64,000 nt of DNA from NCBI GenBank assembly GCA_961205875.1, contig OY540822.1:16772217-16836216 (forward strand), read 5' to 3'. This stretch comes from Sialis fuliginosa (taxonomy: Eukaryota; Arthropoda; Insecta; Megaloptera; Sialidae). A program made the position numbers and the translations under genes. Of the stretch, positions 22,371 to 37,000 are shown piece by piece (the stretch's first letter is position 1; each line of letters begins with the position of its first letter). The notes under the pieces are model-generated. The model was given only the letters and a program-made list of their open reading frames with translations, made no database searches and was not told the origin of the DNA.

Positions 22371-25300
22371 GCCGTCGTTTACGTGTTAATGGGCTTTTAA
22401 TTTTATCGCACCGAATCGTAAAATTAGGGTGTCTATCGTGTAGGAAATCGACCGCCGGTCACTTGTTGTCCAGTGCAAAATCTCTCTGCGGGCCGCCGTT
22501 TACGTGTTAATGGGCTTTTAATTTTATCACTCCGAATCGCAAAATTAGGGTGTCTATCGTGTAGGAAATCGGCCGCCGGTCACTTGTTGTCCAGTGCAAA
22601 ATCTCTCTGCGGGCCGCCGTTTACGTGTTAATGGGCTTTTAATTTTATCGCTCCGAATCGCGAAATTAGGGTGTCTATCGTGTAGGAAATCGACCGCCGG
22701 TCACTTGTTGTCCAGTGCAAAATCTCTCTGCGGGCCGCCGTTTACGTGTTAATGGGCTTTTAATTTTATCGCTCCGAATCGCAAAATTAGGGTGTCTATC
22801 GTGTAGGAAATCGACCGCCGGTCACTTGTTGTCCAGTGCAAAATCTCTCTGCGGGCCGCCGTTTACGTGTTAATGGGCTTTTAATTTTATCGCACCGAAT
22901 CGTAAAATTAGGGTGTCTATCGTGTAGGAAATCGGCCGCCGGTCACTTGTTGTCCAGTGCAAAATCTCTCTGCGGGCCGCCGTTTACGTGTTAATGGGCT
23001 TTTAATTTTATCGCTCCGAATCGTAAAACTAGGGTGTCTATCGTGTAGGAAATCGGCCGCCGGTCACTTGTTGTCCAGTGCAAAATCTCTCTGCGGGCCG
23101 CCGTTTACGTGTTAATGGGCTTTTAATTTTATCGCACCGAATCGTAAAATTAGGGTGTCTATCGTGTAGGAAATCGGCCGCCGGTCACTTGTTGTCCAGT
23201 GCAAAATCTCTCTGCGGGCCGCCGTTTACGTGTTAATGGGCTTTTAATTTTATCACTCCGAATCGCAAAATTAGGGTGTCTATCGTGTAGGAAATCGGCC
23301 GCCGGTCACTTGTTGTCCAGTGCAAAATCTCTCTGCGGGCCGCCGTTTACGTGTTAATGGGCTTTTAATTTTATCGCACCGAATCGTAAAATTAGGGTGT
23401 CTATCGTGTAGGAAATCGGCCGCCGGTCACTTGTTGTCCAGTGCAAAATCTCTCTGCGGGCCGCCGTTTACGTGTTAATGGGCTTTTAATTTTATCGCTC
23501 CGAATCGTAAAATTAGGGTGTCTATCGTGTAGGAAATCGGCCGCCGGTCACTTGTTGTCCAGTGCAAAATCTCTCTGCGGGCCGCCGTTTACGTGTTAAT
23601 GGGCTTTTAATTTTATCGCTCCGAATCGCAAAATTAGGGTGTCTATCGTGTAGGAAATCGACCGCCGGTCACTTGTTGTCCAGTGCAAAATCTCTCTGCG
23701 GGCCGCCGTTTACGTGTTAATGGGCTTTTAATTTTATCGCACCGAATCGTAAAATTAGGGTGTCTATCGTGTAGGAAATCGGCCGCCGGTCACTTGTTGT
23801 CTAGTGCAAAATCTCTCTGCGGGCCGCCGTTTACGTGTTAATGGGCTTTTAATTTTATCGCACCGAATCGTAAAATTAGGGTGTCTATCGTGTAGGAAAT
23901 CGGCCGCCGGTCACTTGTTGTCCAGTGCAAAATCTCTCTGCGGGCCGCCGTTTACGTGTTAATGGGCTTTTAATTTTATCGCTCCGAATCGTAAAATTAG
24001 GGTGTCTATCGTGTAGGAAATCGGCCGCCGGTCACTTGTTGTCCAGTGCAAAATCTCTCTGCGGGCCGCCGTTTACGTGTTAATGGGCTTTTAATTTTAT
24101 CGCTCCGAATCGTAAAATTAGGGTGTCTATCGTGTAGGAAATCGACCGCCGGTCACTTGTTGTCCAGTGCAAAATCTCTCTGCGGGCCGCCGTTTACGTG
24201 TTAATGGGCTTTTAATTTTATCGCACCGAATCGTAAAATTAGGGTGTCTATCGTGTAGGAAATCGGCCGCCGGTCACTTGTTGTCTAGTGCAAAATCTCT
24301 CTGCGGGCCGCCGTTTACGTGTTAATGGGCTTTTAATTTTATCGCTCCGAATCGCAAAATTAGGGTGTCTATCGTGTAGGAAATCGGCCGCCGGTCACTT
24401 GTTGTCCAGTGCAAAATCTATCTGCGGGCCGCCGTTTACGTGTTAATGGGCTTTTAATTTTATCGCTCCGAATCGCAAAATTAGGGTGTCTATCGTGTAG
24501 GAAATCGGCCGCCGGTCACTTGTTGTCTAGTGCAAAATCTCTCTGCAGGCCGTCGTTTACGTGTTAATGGGCTTTTAATTTTATCGCACCGAATCGTAAA
24601 ATTAGGGTGTCTATCGTGTAGGAAATCGACCGCCGGTCACTTGTTGTCCAGTGCAAAATCTCTCTGCGGGCCGCCGTTTACGTGTTAATGGGCTTTTAAT
24701 TTTATCACTCCGAATCGCAAAATTAGGGTGTCTATCGTGTAGGAAATCGGCCGCCGGTCACTTGTTGTCCAGTGCAAAATCTCTCTGCGGGCCGCCGTTT
24801 ACGTGTTAATGGGCTTTTAATTTTATCGCTCCGAATCGCGAAATTAGGGTGTCTATCGTGTAGGAAATCGACCGCCGGTCACTTGTTGTCCAGTGCAAAA
24901 TCTCTCTGCGGGCCGCCGTTTACGTGTTAATGGGCTTTTAATTTTATCGCTCCGAATCGCAAAATTAGGGTGTCTATCGTGTAGGAAATCGACCGCCGGT
25001 CACTTGTTGTCCAGTGCAAAATCTCTCTGCGGGCCGCCGTTTACGTGTTAATGGGCTTTTAATTTTATCGCACCGAATCGTAAAATTAGGGTGTCTATCG
25101 TGTAGGAAATCGGCCGCCGGTCACTTGTTGTCCAGTGCAAAATCTCTCTGCGGGCCGCCGTTTACGTGTTAATGGGCTTTTAATTTTATCGCTCCGAATC
25201 GTAAAATTAGGGTGTCTATCGTGTAGGAAATCGGCCGCCGGTCACTTGTTGTCCAGTGCAAAATCTCTCTGCGGGCCGCCGTTTACGTGTTAATGGGCTT

Positions 25301-28300
25301 TTAATTTTATCGCACCGAATCGTAAAATTAGGGTGTCTATCGTGTAGGAAATCGGCCGCCGGTCACTTGTTGTCCAGTGCAAAATCTCTCTGCGGGCCGC
25401 CGTTTACGTGTTAATGGGCTTTTAATTTTATCACTCCGAATCGCAAAATTAGGGTGTCTATCGTGTAGGAAATCGGCCGCCGGTCACTTGTTGTCCAGTG
25501 CAAAATCTCTCTGCGGGCCGCCGTTTACGTGTTAATGGGCTTTTAATTTTATCGCACCGAATCGTAAAATTAGGGTGTCTATCGTGTAGGAAATCGGCCG
25601 CCGGTCACTTGTTGTCCAGTGCAAAATCTCTCTGCGGGCCGCCGTTTACGTGTTAATGGGCTTTTAATTTTATCGCTCCGAATCGTAAAATTAGGGTGTC
25701 TATCGTGTAGGAAATCGGCCGCCGGTCACTTGTTGTCCAGTGCAAAATCTCTCTGCGGGCCGCCGTTTACGTGTTAATGGGCTTTTAATTTTATCGCTCC
25801 GAATCGTAAAATTAGGGTGTCTATCGTGTAGGAAATCGACCGCCGGTCACTTGTTGTCCAGTGCAAAATCTCTCTGCGGGCCGCCGTTTACGTGTTAACG
25901 GGCTTTTAATTTTATCGCACCGAATCGTAAAATTAGGGTGTCTATCGTGTAGGAAATCGGCCGCCGGTCACTTGTTGTCTAGTGCAAAATCTCTCTGCGG
26001 GCCGCCGTTTACGTGTTAATGGGCTTTTAATTTTATCGCTCCGAATCGCAAAATTAGGGTGTCTATCGTGTAGGAAATCGGCCGCCGGTCACTTGTTGTC
26101 CAGTGCAAAATCTATCTGCGGGCCGCCGTTTACGTGTTAATGGGCTTTTAATTTTATCGCTCCGAATCGCGAAATTAGGGTGTCTATCGTGTAGGAAATC
26201 GGCCGCCGGTCATTTGTTGTCCAGTGCAAAATCTCTCTGCGGGCCGCCGTTTACGTGTTAATGGGCTTTTAATTTTATCGCTCCGAATCGTAAAATTAGG
26301 GTGTCTATCGTGTAGGAAATCGGCCGCCGGTCACTTGTTGTCCAGTGCAAAATCTCTCTGCGGGCCGCCGTTTACGTGTTAATGGGCTTTTAATTTTATC
26401 GCTCCGAATCGTAAAATTAGGGTGTCTATCGTGTAGGAAATCGGCCGCCGGTCACTTGTTGTCCAGTGCAAAATCTCTCTGCGGGCCGCCGTTTACGTGT
26501 TAATGGGCTTTTAATTTTATCGCTCCGAATCGTAAAATTAGGGTGTCTATCGTGTAGGAAATCGGCCGCCGGTCACTTGTTGTCCAGTGCAAAATCTCTC
26601 TGCGGGCCGCCGTTTACGTGTAAAGGGCTTTTAATTTTATCGCTCCGAATCGTAAAATTAGGGTGTCTATCGTGTAGGAAATCGGCCGCCGGTCACTTGT
26701 TGTCCAGTGCAAAATCTCTCTGCGGGCCGCCGTTTACGTGTTAATGGGCTTTTAATTTTATCGCACCGAATCGTAAAATTAGGGTATCTATCGTGTAGGA
26801 AATCGGCCGCCGGTCACTTGTTGTCCAGTGCAAAATCTCTCTGCGGGCCGCCGTTTACGTGTTAATGGGCTTTTAATTTTATCGCTCCGAATCGTAAAAT
26901 TAGGGTGTCTATCGTGTAGGAAATCGGCCGCCGGTCACTTGTTGTCCAGTGCAAAATCTCTCTGCGGGCCGCCGTTTACGTGTTAATGGGCTTTTAATTT
27001 TATCGCACCGAATCGTAAAATTAGGGTGTCTATCGTGTAGGAAATCGGCCGCCGGTCACTTGTTGTCCAGTGCAAAATCTCTCTGCGGGCCGCCGTTTAC
27101 GTGTTAATGGGCTTTTAATTTTATCTCTCCGAATCGCGAAATTAGGGTGTCTATCGTGTAGGAAATCGGCCGCCGGTCACTTGTTGTCCAGTGCAAAATC
27201 TCTCTGCGGGCCGCCGTTTACGTGTTAATGGGCTTTTAATTTTATCGCTCCGAATCGTAAAATTAGGGTGTCTATCGTGTAGGAAATCGGCCGCCGGTCA
27301 CTTGTTGTCCAGTGCAAAATCTCTCTGCGGGCCGCCGTTTACGTGTTAATGGGCTTTTAATTTTATCGCTCCGAATCGTAAAATTAGGGTGTCTATCGTG
27401 TAGGAAATCGGCCGCCGGTCACTTGTTGTCCAGTGCAAAATCTCTCTGCGGGCCGCCGTTTACGTGTTAATGGGCTTTTAATTTTATCGCTCCGAATCGT
27501 AAAATTAGGGTGTCTATCGTGTAGGAAATCGACCGCCGGTCACTTGTTGTCCAGTGCAAAATCTCTCTGCGGGCCGCCGTTTACGTGTTAATGGGCTTTT
27601 AATTTTATCGCACCGAATCGTAAAATTAGGGTGTCTATCGTGTAGGAAATCGGCCGCCGGTCACTTGTTGTCTAGTGCAAAATCTCTCTGCGGGCCGCCG
27701 TTTACGTGTTAATGGGCTTTTAATTTTATCGCTCCGAATCGCAAAATTAGGGTGTCTATCGTGTAGGAAATCGGCCGCCGGTCACTTGTTGTCCAGTGCA
27801 AAATCTCTCTGCGGGCCGCCGTTTACGTGTTAATGGGCTTTTAATTTTATCGCTCCGAATCGCAAAATTAGGGTGTCTATCGTGTAGGAAATCGACCGCC
27901 GGTCACTTGTTGTCCAGTGCAAAATCTCTCTGCGGGCCGCCGTTTACGTGTTAATGGGCTTTTAATTTTATCGCACCGAATCGTAAAATTAGGGTGTCTA
28001 TCGTGTAGGAAATCGGCCGCCGGTCACTTGTTGTCCAGTGCAAAATCTCTCTGCGGGCCGCCGTTTACGTGTTAATGGGCTTTTAATTTTATCGCTCCGA
28101 ATCGTAAAATTAGGGTGTCTATCGTGTAGGAAATCGGCCGCCGGTCACTTGTTGTCCAGTGCAAAATCTCTCTGCGGGCCGCCGTTTACGTGTTAATGGG
28201 CTTTTAATTTTATCGCTCCGAATCGTAAAATTAGGGTGTCTATCGTGTAGGAAATCGGCCGCCGGTCACTTGTTGTCCAGTGCAAAATCTCTCTGCGGGC

Positions 28301-31081
28301 CGCCGTTTACGTGTTAATGGGCTTTTAATTTTATCGCTCCGAATCGTAAAATTAGGGTGTCTATCGTGTAGGAAATCGACCGCCGGTCACTTGTTGTCCA
28401 GTGCAAAATCTCTCTGCGGGCCGCCGTTTACGTGTTAATGGGCTTTTAATTTTATCGCACCGAATCGTAAAATTAGGGTGTCTATCGTGTAGGAAATCGG
28501 CCGCCGGTCACTTGTTGTCCAGTGCAAAATCTATCTGCGGGCCGCCGTTTACGTGTTAATGGGCTTTTAATTTTATCGCTCCGAATCGCAAAATTAGGGT
28601 GTCTATCGTGTAGGAAATCGACCGCCGGTCACTTGTTGTCCAGTGCAAAATCTCTCTGCGGGCCGCCGTTTACGTGTTAATGGGCTTTTAATTTTATCGC
28701 ACCGAATCGTAAAATTAGGGTGTCTATCGTGTAGGAAATCGGCCGCCGGTCACTTGTTGTCCAGTGCAAAATCTCTCTGCGGGCCGCCGTTTACGTGTTA
28801 ATGGGCTTTTAATTTTATCGCTCCGAATCGTAAAATTAGGGTGTCTATCGTGTAGGAAATCGGCCGCCGGTCACTTGTTGTCCAGTGCAAAATCTCTCTG
28901 CGGGCCGCCGTTTACGTGTTAATGGGCTTTTAATTTTATCGCTCCGAATCGTAAAATTAGGGTGTCTATCGTGTAGGAAATCGGCCGCCGGTCACTTGTT
29001 GTCCAGTGCAAAATCTCTCTGCGGGCCGCCGTTTACGTGTTAATGGGCTTTTAATTTTATCGCTCCGAATCGTAAAATTAGGGTGTCTATCGTGTAGGAA
29101 ATCGACCGCCGGTCACTTGTTGTCCAGTGCAAAATCTCTCTGCGGGCCGCCGTTTACGTGTTAATGGGCTTTTAATTTTATCGCACCGAATCGTAAAATT
29201 AGGGTGTCTATCGTGTAGGAAATCGGCCGCCGGTCACTTGTTGTCTAGTGCAAAATCTCTCTGCGGGCCGCCGTTTACGTGTTAATGGGCTTTTAATTTT
29301 ATCGCTCCGAATCGCAAAATTAGGGTGTCTATCGTGTAGGAAATCGGCCGCCGGTCACTTGTTGTCCAGTGCAAAATCTCTCTGCGGGCCGCCGTTTACG
29401 TGTTAATGGGCTTTTAATTTTATCGCTCCGAATCGCAAAATTAGGGTGTCTATCGTGTAGGAAATCGACCGCCGGTCACTTGTTGTCCAGTGCAAAATCT
29501 CTCTGCGGGCCGCCGTTTACGTGTTAATGGGCTTTTAATTTTATCGCACCGAATCGTAAAATTAGGGTGTCTATCGTGTAGGAAATCGGCCGCCGGTCAC
29601 TTGTTGTCCAGTGCAAAATCTCTCTGCGGGCCGCCGTTTACGTGTTAATGGGCTTTTAATTTTATCGCTCCGAATCGTAAAATTAGGGTGTCTATCGTGT
29701 AGGAAATCGGCCGCCGGTCACTTGTTGTCCAGTGCAAAATCTCTCTGCGGGCCGCCGTTTACGTGTTAATGGGCTTTTAATTTTATCGCTCCGAATCGTA
29801 AAATTAGGGTGTCTATCGTGTAGGAAATCGGCCGCCGGTCACTTGTTGTCCAGTGCAAAATCTCTCTGCGGGCCGCCGTTTACGTGTAAATGGGCTTTTA
29901 ATTTTAACGCTCCGAATCGTAAAATTAGGGTGTCTATCGTGTAGGAAATCGGCCGCCGGTCACTTGTTGTCCAGTGCAAAATCTCTCTGCGGGCCGCCGT
30001 TTACGTGTTAATGGGCTTTTAATTTTATCGCACCGAATCGTAAAATTAGGGTGTCTATCGTGTAGGAAATCGGCCGCCGGTCACTTGTTGTCCAGTGCAA
30101 AATCTATCTGCGGGCCGCCGTTTACGTGTTAATGGGCTTTTAATTTTATCGCTCCGAATCGCAAAATTAGGGTGTCTATCGTGTAGGAAATCGGCCGCCG
30201 GTCACTTGTTGTCCAGTGCAAAATCTCTCTGCGGGCCGCCGTTTACGTGTTAATGGGCTTTTAATTTTATCGCTCCGAATCGCAAAATTAGGGTGTCTAT
30301 CGTGTAGGAAATCGGCCGCCGGTCACTTGTTGTCCAGTGCAAAATCTCTCTGCGGGCCGCCGTTTACGTGTTAATGGGCTTTTAATTTTATCGCACCGAA
30401 TCGTAAAATTAGGGTGTCTATCGTGTAGGAAATCGGCCGCCGGTCACTTGTTGTCCAGTGCAAAATCTCTCTGCGGGCCGCCGTTTACGTGTTAATGGGC
30501 TTTTAATTTTATCGCTCCGAATCGCAAAATTAGGGTGTCTATCGTGTAGGAAATCGGCCGCCGGTCACTTGTTGTCCAGTGCAAAATCTCTCTGCGGGCC
30601 GCCGTTTACGTGTTAATGGGCTTTTAATTTTATCGCTCCGAATCGTAAAATTAGGGTGTCTATCGTGTAGGAAATCGGCCGCCGGTCACTTGTTGTCCAG
30701 TGCAAAATCTCTCTGCGGGCCGCCGTTTACGTGTTAATGGGCTTTTAATTTTATCGCTCCGAATCGTAAAATTAGGGTGTCTATCGTGTAGGAAATCGAC
30801 CGCCGGTCACTTGTTGTCCAGTGCAAAATCTCTCTGCGGGCCGCCGTTTACGTGTTAATGGGCTTTTAATTTTATCGCACCGAATCGTAAAATTAGGGTG
30901 TCTATCGTGTAGGAAATCGGCCGCCGGTCACTTGTTGTTCAGTGCAAAATCTCTCTGCGGGCCGCCGTTTACGTGTTAATGGGCTTTTAATTTTATCGCT
31001 CCGAATCGCAAAATTAGGGTGTCTATCGTGTAGGAAATCGGCCGCCGGTCACTTGTTGTCTAGTGCAAAATCTCTCTGCGG
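22371..31081 (+). repeat. Satellite higher-order block I (72 monomers)
   Basis: Bounded by the marker GGGCCGTCG at 22371 and 31082. Length 8711 = 72 x 121 - 1, the missing base being the single 120-bp monomer at 26618. Other markers recur 8711 bp later: AAAACTAGGG 23029, GCAGGCCGTCG 24545, TCATTTGTTG 26211, TATCTCTCC 27125. Confidence 0.9.
26618..26737 (+). repeat. 120-bp variant monomer (copies also at 35329 and 45129)
   Basis: Reads GTGTAAAGGGC where other monomers read GTGTTAATGGGC, one base shorter. Three copies only, one per higher-order block, at spacings 8711 and 9800. Since 120 is divisible by three, the frame is kept across two monomers and a 92-codon open frame appears at each. It is an arithmetic artefact. 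Confidence 0.9.
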
Positions 31082-34000
31082 GCCGTCGTTTACGTGTTAA
31101 TGGGCTTTTAATTTTATCGCACCGAATCGTAAAATTAGGGTGTCTATCGTGTAGGAAATCGACCGCCGGTCACTTGTTGTCCAGTGCAAAATCTCTCTGC
31201 GGGCCGCCGTTTACGTGTTAATGGGCTTTTAATTTTATCACTCCGAATCGCAAAATTAGGGTGTCTATCGTGTAGGAAATCGGCCGCCGGTCACTTGTTG
31301 TCCAGTGCAAAATCTCTCTGCGGGCCGCCGTTTACGTGTTAATGGGCTTTTAATTTTATCGCTCCGAATCGCGAAATTAGGGTGTCTATCGTGTAGGAAA
31401 TCGACCGCCGGTCACTTGTTGTCCAGTGCAAAATCTCTCTGCGGGCCGCCGTTTACGTGTTAATGGGCTTTTAATTTTATCGCTCCGAATCGCAAAATTA
31501 GGGTGTCTATCGTGTAGGAAATCGACCGCCGGTCACTTGTTGTCCAGTGCAAAATCTCTCTGCGGGCCGCCGTTTACGTGTTAATGGGCTTTTAATTTTA
31601 TCGCACCGAATCGTAAAATTAGGGTGTCTATCGTGTAGGAAATCGGCCGCCGGTCACTTGTTGTCCAGTGCAAAATCTCTCTGCGGGCCGCCGTTTACGT
31701 GTTAATGGGCTTTTAATTTTATCGCTCCGAATCGTAAAACTAGGGTGTCTATCGTGTAGGAAATCGGCCGCCGGTCACTTGTTGTCCAGTGCAAAATCTC
31801 TCTGCGGGCCGCCGTTTACGTGTTAATGGGCTTTTAATTTTATCGCACCGAATCGTAAAATTAGGGTGTCTATCGTGTAGGAAATCGGCCGCCGGTCACT
31901 TGTTGTCCAGTGCAAAATCTCTCTGCGGGCCGCCGTTTACGTGTTAATGGGCTTTTAATTTTATCACTCCGAATCGCAAAATTAGGGTGTCTATCGTGTA
32001 GGAAATCGGCCGCCGGTCACTTGTTGTCCAGTGCAAAATCTCTCTGCGGGCCGCCGTTTACGTGTTAATGGGCTTTTAATTTTATCGCACCGAATCGTAA
32101 AATTAGGGTGTCTATCGTGTAGGAAATCGGCCGCCGGTCACTTGTTGTCCAGTGCAAAATCTCTCTGCGGGCCGCCGTTTACGTGTTAATGGGCTTTTAA
32201 TTTTATCGCTCCGAATCGTAAAATTAGGGTGTCTATCGTGTAGGAAATCGGCCGCCGGTCACTTGTTGTCCAGTGCAAAATCTCTCTGCGGGCCGCCGTT
32301 TACGTGTTAATGGGCTTTTAATTTTATCGCTCCGAATCGCAAAATTAGGGTGTCTATCGTGTAGGAAATCGACCGCCGGTCACTTGTTGTCCAGTGCAAA
32401 ATCTCTCTGCGGGCCGCCGTTTACGTGTTAATGGGCTTTTAATTTTATCGCACCGAATCGTAAAATTAGGGTGTCTATCGTGTAGGAAATCGGCCGCCGG
32501 TCACTTGTTGTCTAGTGCAAAATCTCTCTGCGGGCCGCCGTTTACGTGTTAATGGGCTTTTAATTTTATCGCACCGAATCGTAAAATTAGGGTGTCTATC
32601 GTGTAGGAAATCGGCCGCCGGTCACTTGTTGTCCAGTGCAAAATCTCTCTGCGGGCCGCCGTTTACGTGTTAATGGGCTTTTAATTTTATCGCTCCGAAT
32701 CGTAAAATTAGGGTGTCTATCGTGTAGGAAATCGGCCGCCGGTCACTTGTTGTCCAGTGCAAAATCTCTCTGCGGGCCGCCGTTTACGTGTTAATGGGCT
32801 TTTAATTTTATCGCTCCGAATCGTAAAATTAGGGTGTCTATCGTGTAGGAAATCGACCGCCGGTCACTTGTTGTCCAGTGCAAAATCTCTCTGCGGGCCG
32901 CCGTTTACGTGTTAATGGGCTTTTAATTTTATCGCACCGAATCGTAAAATTAGGGTGTCTATCGTGTAGGAAATCGGCCGCCGGTCACTTGTTGTCTAGT
33001 GCAAAATCTCTCTGCGGGCCGCCGTTTACGTGTTAATGGGCTTTTAATTTTATCGCTCCGAATCGCAAAATTAGGGTGTCTATCGTGTAGGAAATCGGCC
33101 GCCGGTCACTTGTTGTCCAGTGCAAAATCTATCTGCGGGCCGCCGTTTACGTGTTAATGGGCTTTTAATTTTATCGCTCCGAATCGCAAAATTAGGGTGT
33201 CTATCGTGTAGGAAATCGGCCGCCGGTCACTTGTTGTCTAGTGCAAAATCTCTCTGCAGGCCGTCGTTTACGTGTTAATGGGCTTTTAATTTTATCGCAC
33301 CGAATCGTAAAATTAGGGTGTCTATCGTGTAGGAAATCGACCGCCGGTCACTTGTTGTCCAGTGCAAAATCTCTCTGCGGGCCGCCGTTTACGTGTTAAT
33401 GGGCTTTTAATTTTATCACTCCGAATCGCAAAATTAGGGTGTCTATCGTGTAGGAAATCGGCCGCCGGTCACTTGTTGTCCAGTGCAAAATCTCTCTGCG
33501 GGCCGCCGTTTACGTGTTAATGGGCTTTTAATTTTATCGCTCCGAATCGCGAAATTAGGGTGTCTATCGTGTAGGAAATCGACCGCCGGTCACTTGTTGT
33601 CCAGTGCAAAATCTCTCTGCGGGCCGCCGTTTACGTGTTAATGGGCTTTTAATTTTATCGCTCCGAATCGCAAAATTAGGGTGTCTATCGTGTAGGAAAT
33701 CGACCGCCGGTCACTTGTTGTCCAGTGCAAAATCTCTCTGCGGGCCGCCGTTTACGTGTTAATGGGCTTTTAATTTTATCGCACCGAATCGTAAAATTAG
33801 GGTGTCTATCGTGTAGGAAATCGGCCGCCGGTCACTTGTTGTCCAGTGCAAAATCTCTCTGCGGGCCGCCGTTTACGTGTTAATGGGCTTTTAATTTTAT
33901 CGCTCCGAATCGTAAAATTAGGGTGTCTATCGTGTAGGAAATCGGCCGCCGGTCACTTGTTGTCCAGTGCAAAATCTCTCTGCGGGCCGCCGTTTACGTG

Positions 34001-37000
34001 TTAATGGGCTTTTAATTTTATCGCACCGAATCGTAAAATTAGGGTGTCTATCGTGTAGGAAATCGGCCGCCGGTCACTTGTTGTCCAGTGCAAAATCTCT
34101 CTGCGGGCCGCCGTTTACGTGTTAATGGGCTTTTAATTTTATCACTCCGAATCGCAAAATTAGGGTGTCTATCGTGTAGGAAATCGGCCGCCGGTCACTT
34201 GTTGTCCAGTGCAAAATCTCTCTGCGGGCCGCCGTTTACGTGTTAATGGGCTTTTAATTTTATCGCACCGAATCGTAAAATTAGGGTGTCTATCGTGTAG
34301 GAAATCGGCCGCCGGTCACTTGTTGTCCAGTGCAAAATCTCTCTGCGGGCCGCCGTTTACGTGTTAATGGGCTTTTAATTTTATCGCTCCGAATCGTAAA
34401 ATTAGGGTGTCTATCGTGTAGGAAATCGGCCGCCGGTCACTTGTTGTCCAGTGCAAAATCTCTCTGCGGGCCGCCGTTTACGTGTTAATGGGCTTTTAAT
34501 TTTATCGCTCCGAATCGTAAAATTAGGGTGTCTATCGTGTAGGAAATCGACCGCCGGTCACTTGTTGTCCAGTGCAAAATCTCTCTGCGGGCCGCCGTTT
34601 ACGTGTTAACGGGCTTTTAATTTTATCGCACCGAATCGTAAAATTAGGGTGTCTATCGTGTAGGAAATCGGCCGCCGGTCACTTGTTGTCTAGTGCAAAA
34701 TCTCTCTGCGGGCCGCCGTTTACGTGTTAATGGGCTTTTAATTTTATCGCTCCGAATCGCAAAATTAGGGTGTCTATCGTGTAGGAAATCGGCCGCCGGT
34801 CACTTGTTGTCCAGTGCAAAATCTATCTGCGGGCCGCCGTTTACGTGTTAATGGGCTTTTAATTTTATCGCTCCGAATCGCGAAATTAGGGTGTCTATCG
34901 TGTAGGAAATCGGCCGCCGGTCATTTGTTGTCCAGTGCAAAATCTCTCTGCGGGCCGCCGTTTACGTGTTAATGGGCTTTTAATTTTATCGCTCCGAATC
35001 GTAAAATTAGGGTGTCTATCGTGTAGGAAATCGGCCGCCGGTCACTTGTTGTCCAGTGCAAAATCTCTCTGCGGGCCGCCGTTTACGTGTTAATGGGCTT
35101 TTAATTTTATCGCTCCGAATCGTAAAATTAGGGTGTCTATCGTGTAGGAAATCGGCCGCCGGTCACTTGTTGTCCAGTGCAAAATCTCTCTGCGGGCCGC
35201 CGTTTACGTGTTAATGGGCTTTTAATTTTATCGCTCCGAATCGTAAAATTAGGGTGTCTATCGTGTAGGAAATCGGCCGCCGGTCACTTGTTGTCCAGTG
35301 CAAAATCTCTCTGCGGGCCGCCGTTTACGTGTAAAGGGCTTTTAATTTTATCGCTCCGAATCGTAAAATTAGGGTGTCTATCGTGTAGGAAATCGGCCGC
35401 CGGTCACTTGTTGTCCAGTGCAAAATCTCTCTGCGGGCCGCCGTTTACGTGTTAATGGGCTTTTAATTTTATCGCACCGAATCGTAAAATTAGGGTATCT
35501 ATCGTGTAGGAAATCGGCCGCCGGTCACTTGTTGTCCAGTGCAAAATCTCTCTGCGGGCCGCCGTTTACGTGTTAATGGGCTTTTAATTTTATCGCTCCG
35601 AATCGTAAAATTAGGGTGTCTATCGTGTAGGAAATCGGCCGCCGGTCACTTGTTGTCCAGTGCAAAATCTCTCTGCGGGCCGCCGTTTACGTGTTAATGG
35701 GCTTTTAATTTTATCGCACCGAATCGTAAAATTAGGGTGTCTATCGTGTAGGAAATCGGCCGCCGGTCACTTGTTGTCCAGTGCAAAATCTCTCTGCGGG
35801 CCGCCGTTTACGTGTTAATGGGCTTTTAATTTTATCTCTCCGAATCGCGAAATTAGGGTGTCTATCGTGTAGGAAATCGGCCGCCGGTCACTTGTTGTCC
35901 AGTGCAAAATCTCTCTGCGGGCCGCCGTTTACGTGTTAATGGGCTTTTAATTTTATCGCTCCGAATCGTAAAATTAGGGTGTCTATCGTGTAGGAAATCG
36001 GCCGCCGGTCACTTGTTGTCCAGTGCAAAATCTCTCTGCGGGCCGCCGTTTACGTGTTAATGGGCTTTTAATTTTATCGCTCCGAATCGTAAAATTAGGG
36101 TGTCTATCGTGTAGGAAATCGGCCGCCGGTCACTTGTTGTCCAGTGCAAAATCTCTCTGCGGGCCGCCGTTTACGTGTTAATGGGCTTTTAATTTTATCG
36201 CTCCGAATCGTAAAATTAGGGTGTCTATCGTGTAGGAAATCGACCGCCGGTCACTTGTTGTCCAGTGCAAAATCTCTCTGCGGGCCGCCGTTTACGTGTT
36301 AATGGGCTTTTAATTTTATCGCACCGAATCGTAAAATTAGGGTGTCTATCGTGTAGGAAATCGGCCGCCGGTCACTTGTTGTCTAGTGCAAAATCTCTCT
36401 GCGGGCCGCCGTTTACGTGTTAATGGGCTTTTAATTTTATCGCTCCGAATCGCAAAATTAGGGTGTCTATCGTGTAGGAAATCGGCCGCCGGTCACTTGT
36501 TGTCCAGTGCAAAATCTCTCTGCGGGCCGCCGTTTACGTGTTAATGGGCTTTTAATTTTATCGCTCCGAATCGCAAAATTAGGGTGTCTATCGTGTAGGA
36601 AATCGACCGCCGGTCACTTGTTGTCCAGTGCAAAATCTCTCTGCGGGCCGCCGTTTACGTGTTAATGGGCTTTTAATTTTATCGCACCGAATCGTAAAAT
36701 TAGGGTGTCTATCGTGTAGGAAATCGGCCGCCGGTCACTTGTTGTCCAGTGCAAAATCTCTCTGCGGGCCGCCGTTTACGTGTTAATGGGCTTTTAATTT
36801 TATCGCTCCGAATCGTAAAATTAGGGTGTCTATCGTGTAGGAAATCGGCCGCCGGTCACTTGTTGTCCAGTGCAAAATCTCTCTGCGGGCCGCCGTTTAC
36901 GTGTTAATGGGCTTTTAATTTTATCGCTCCGAATCGTAAAATTAGGGTGTCTATCGTGTAGGAAATCGGCCGCCGGTCACTTGTTGTCCAGTGCAAAATC

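Noticed and set aside
26466..26744. 92-codon open frames at 26466, 35177 and 44977, and 70-codon frames at 29732, 38322, 46791, 49574, 50784 and 52962
   Set aside because: They exist only where a variant monomer (the 120-bp form, or GTAAATGGG/TTAACGC) removes a stop or keeps frame. Their spacing follows satellite monomer multiples, so they are array artefacts.
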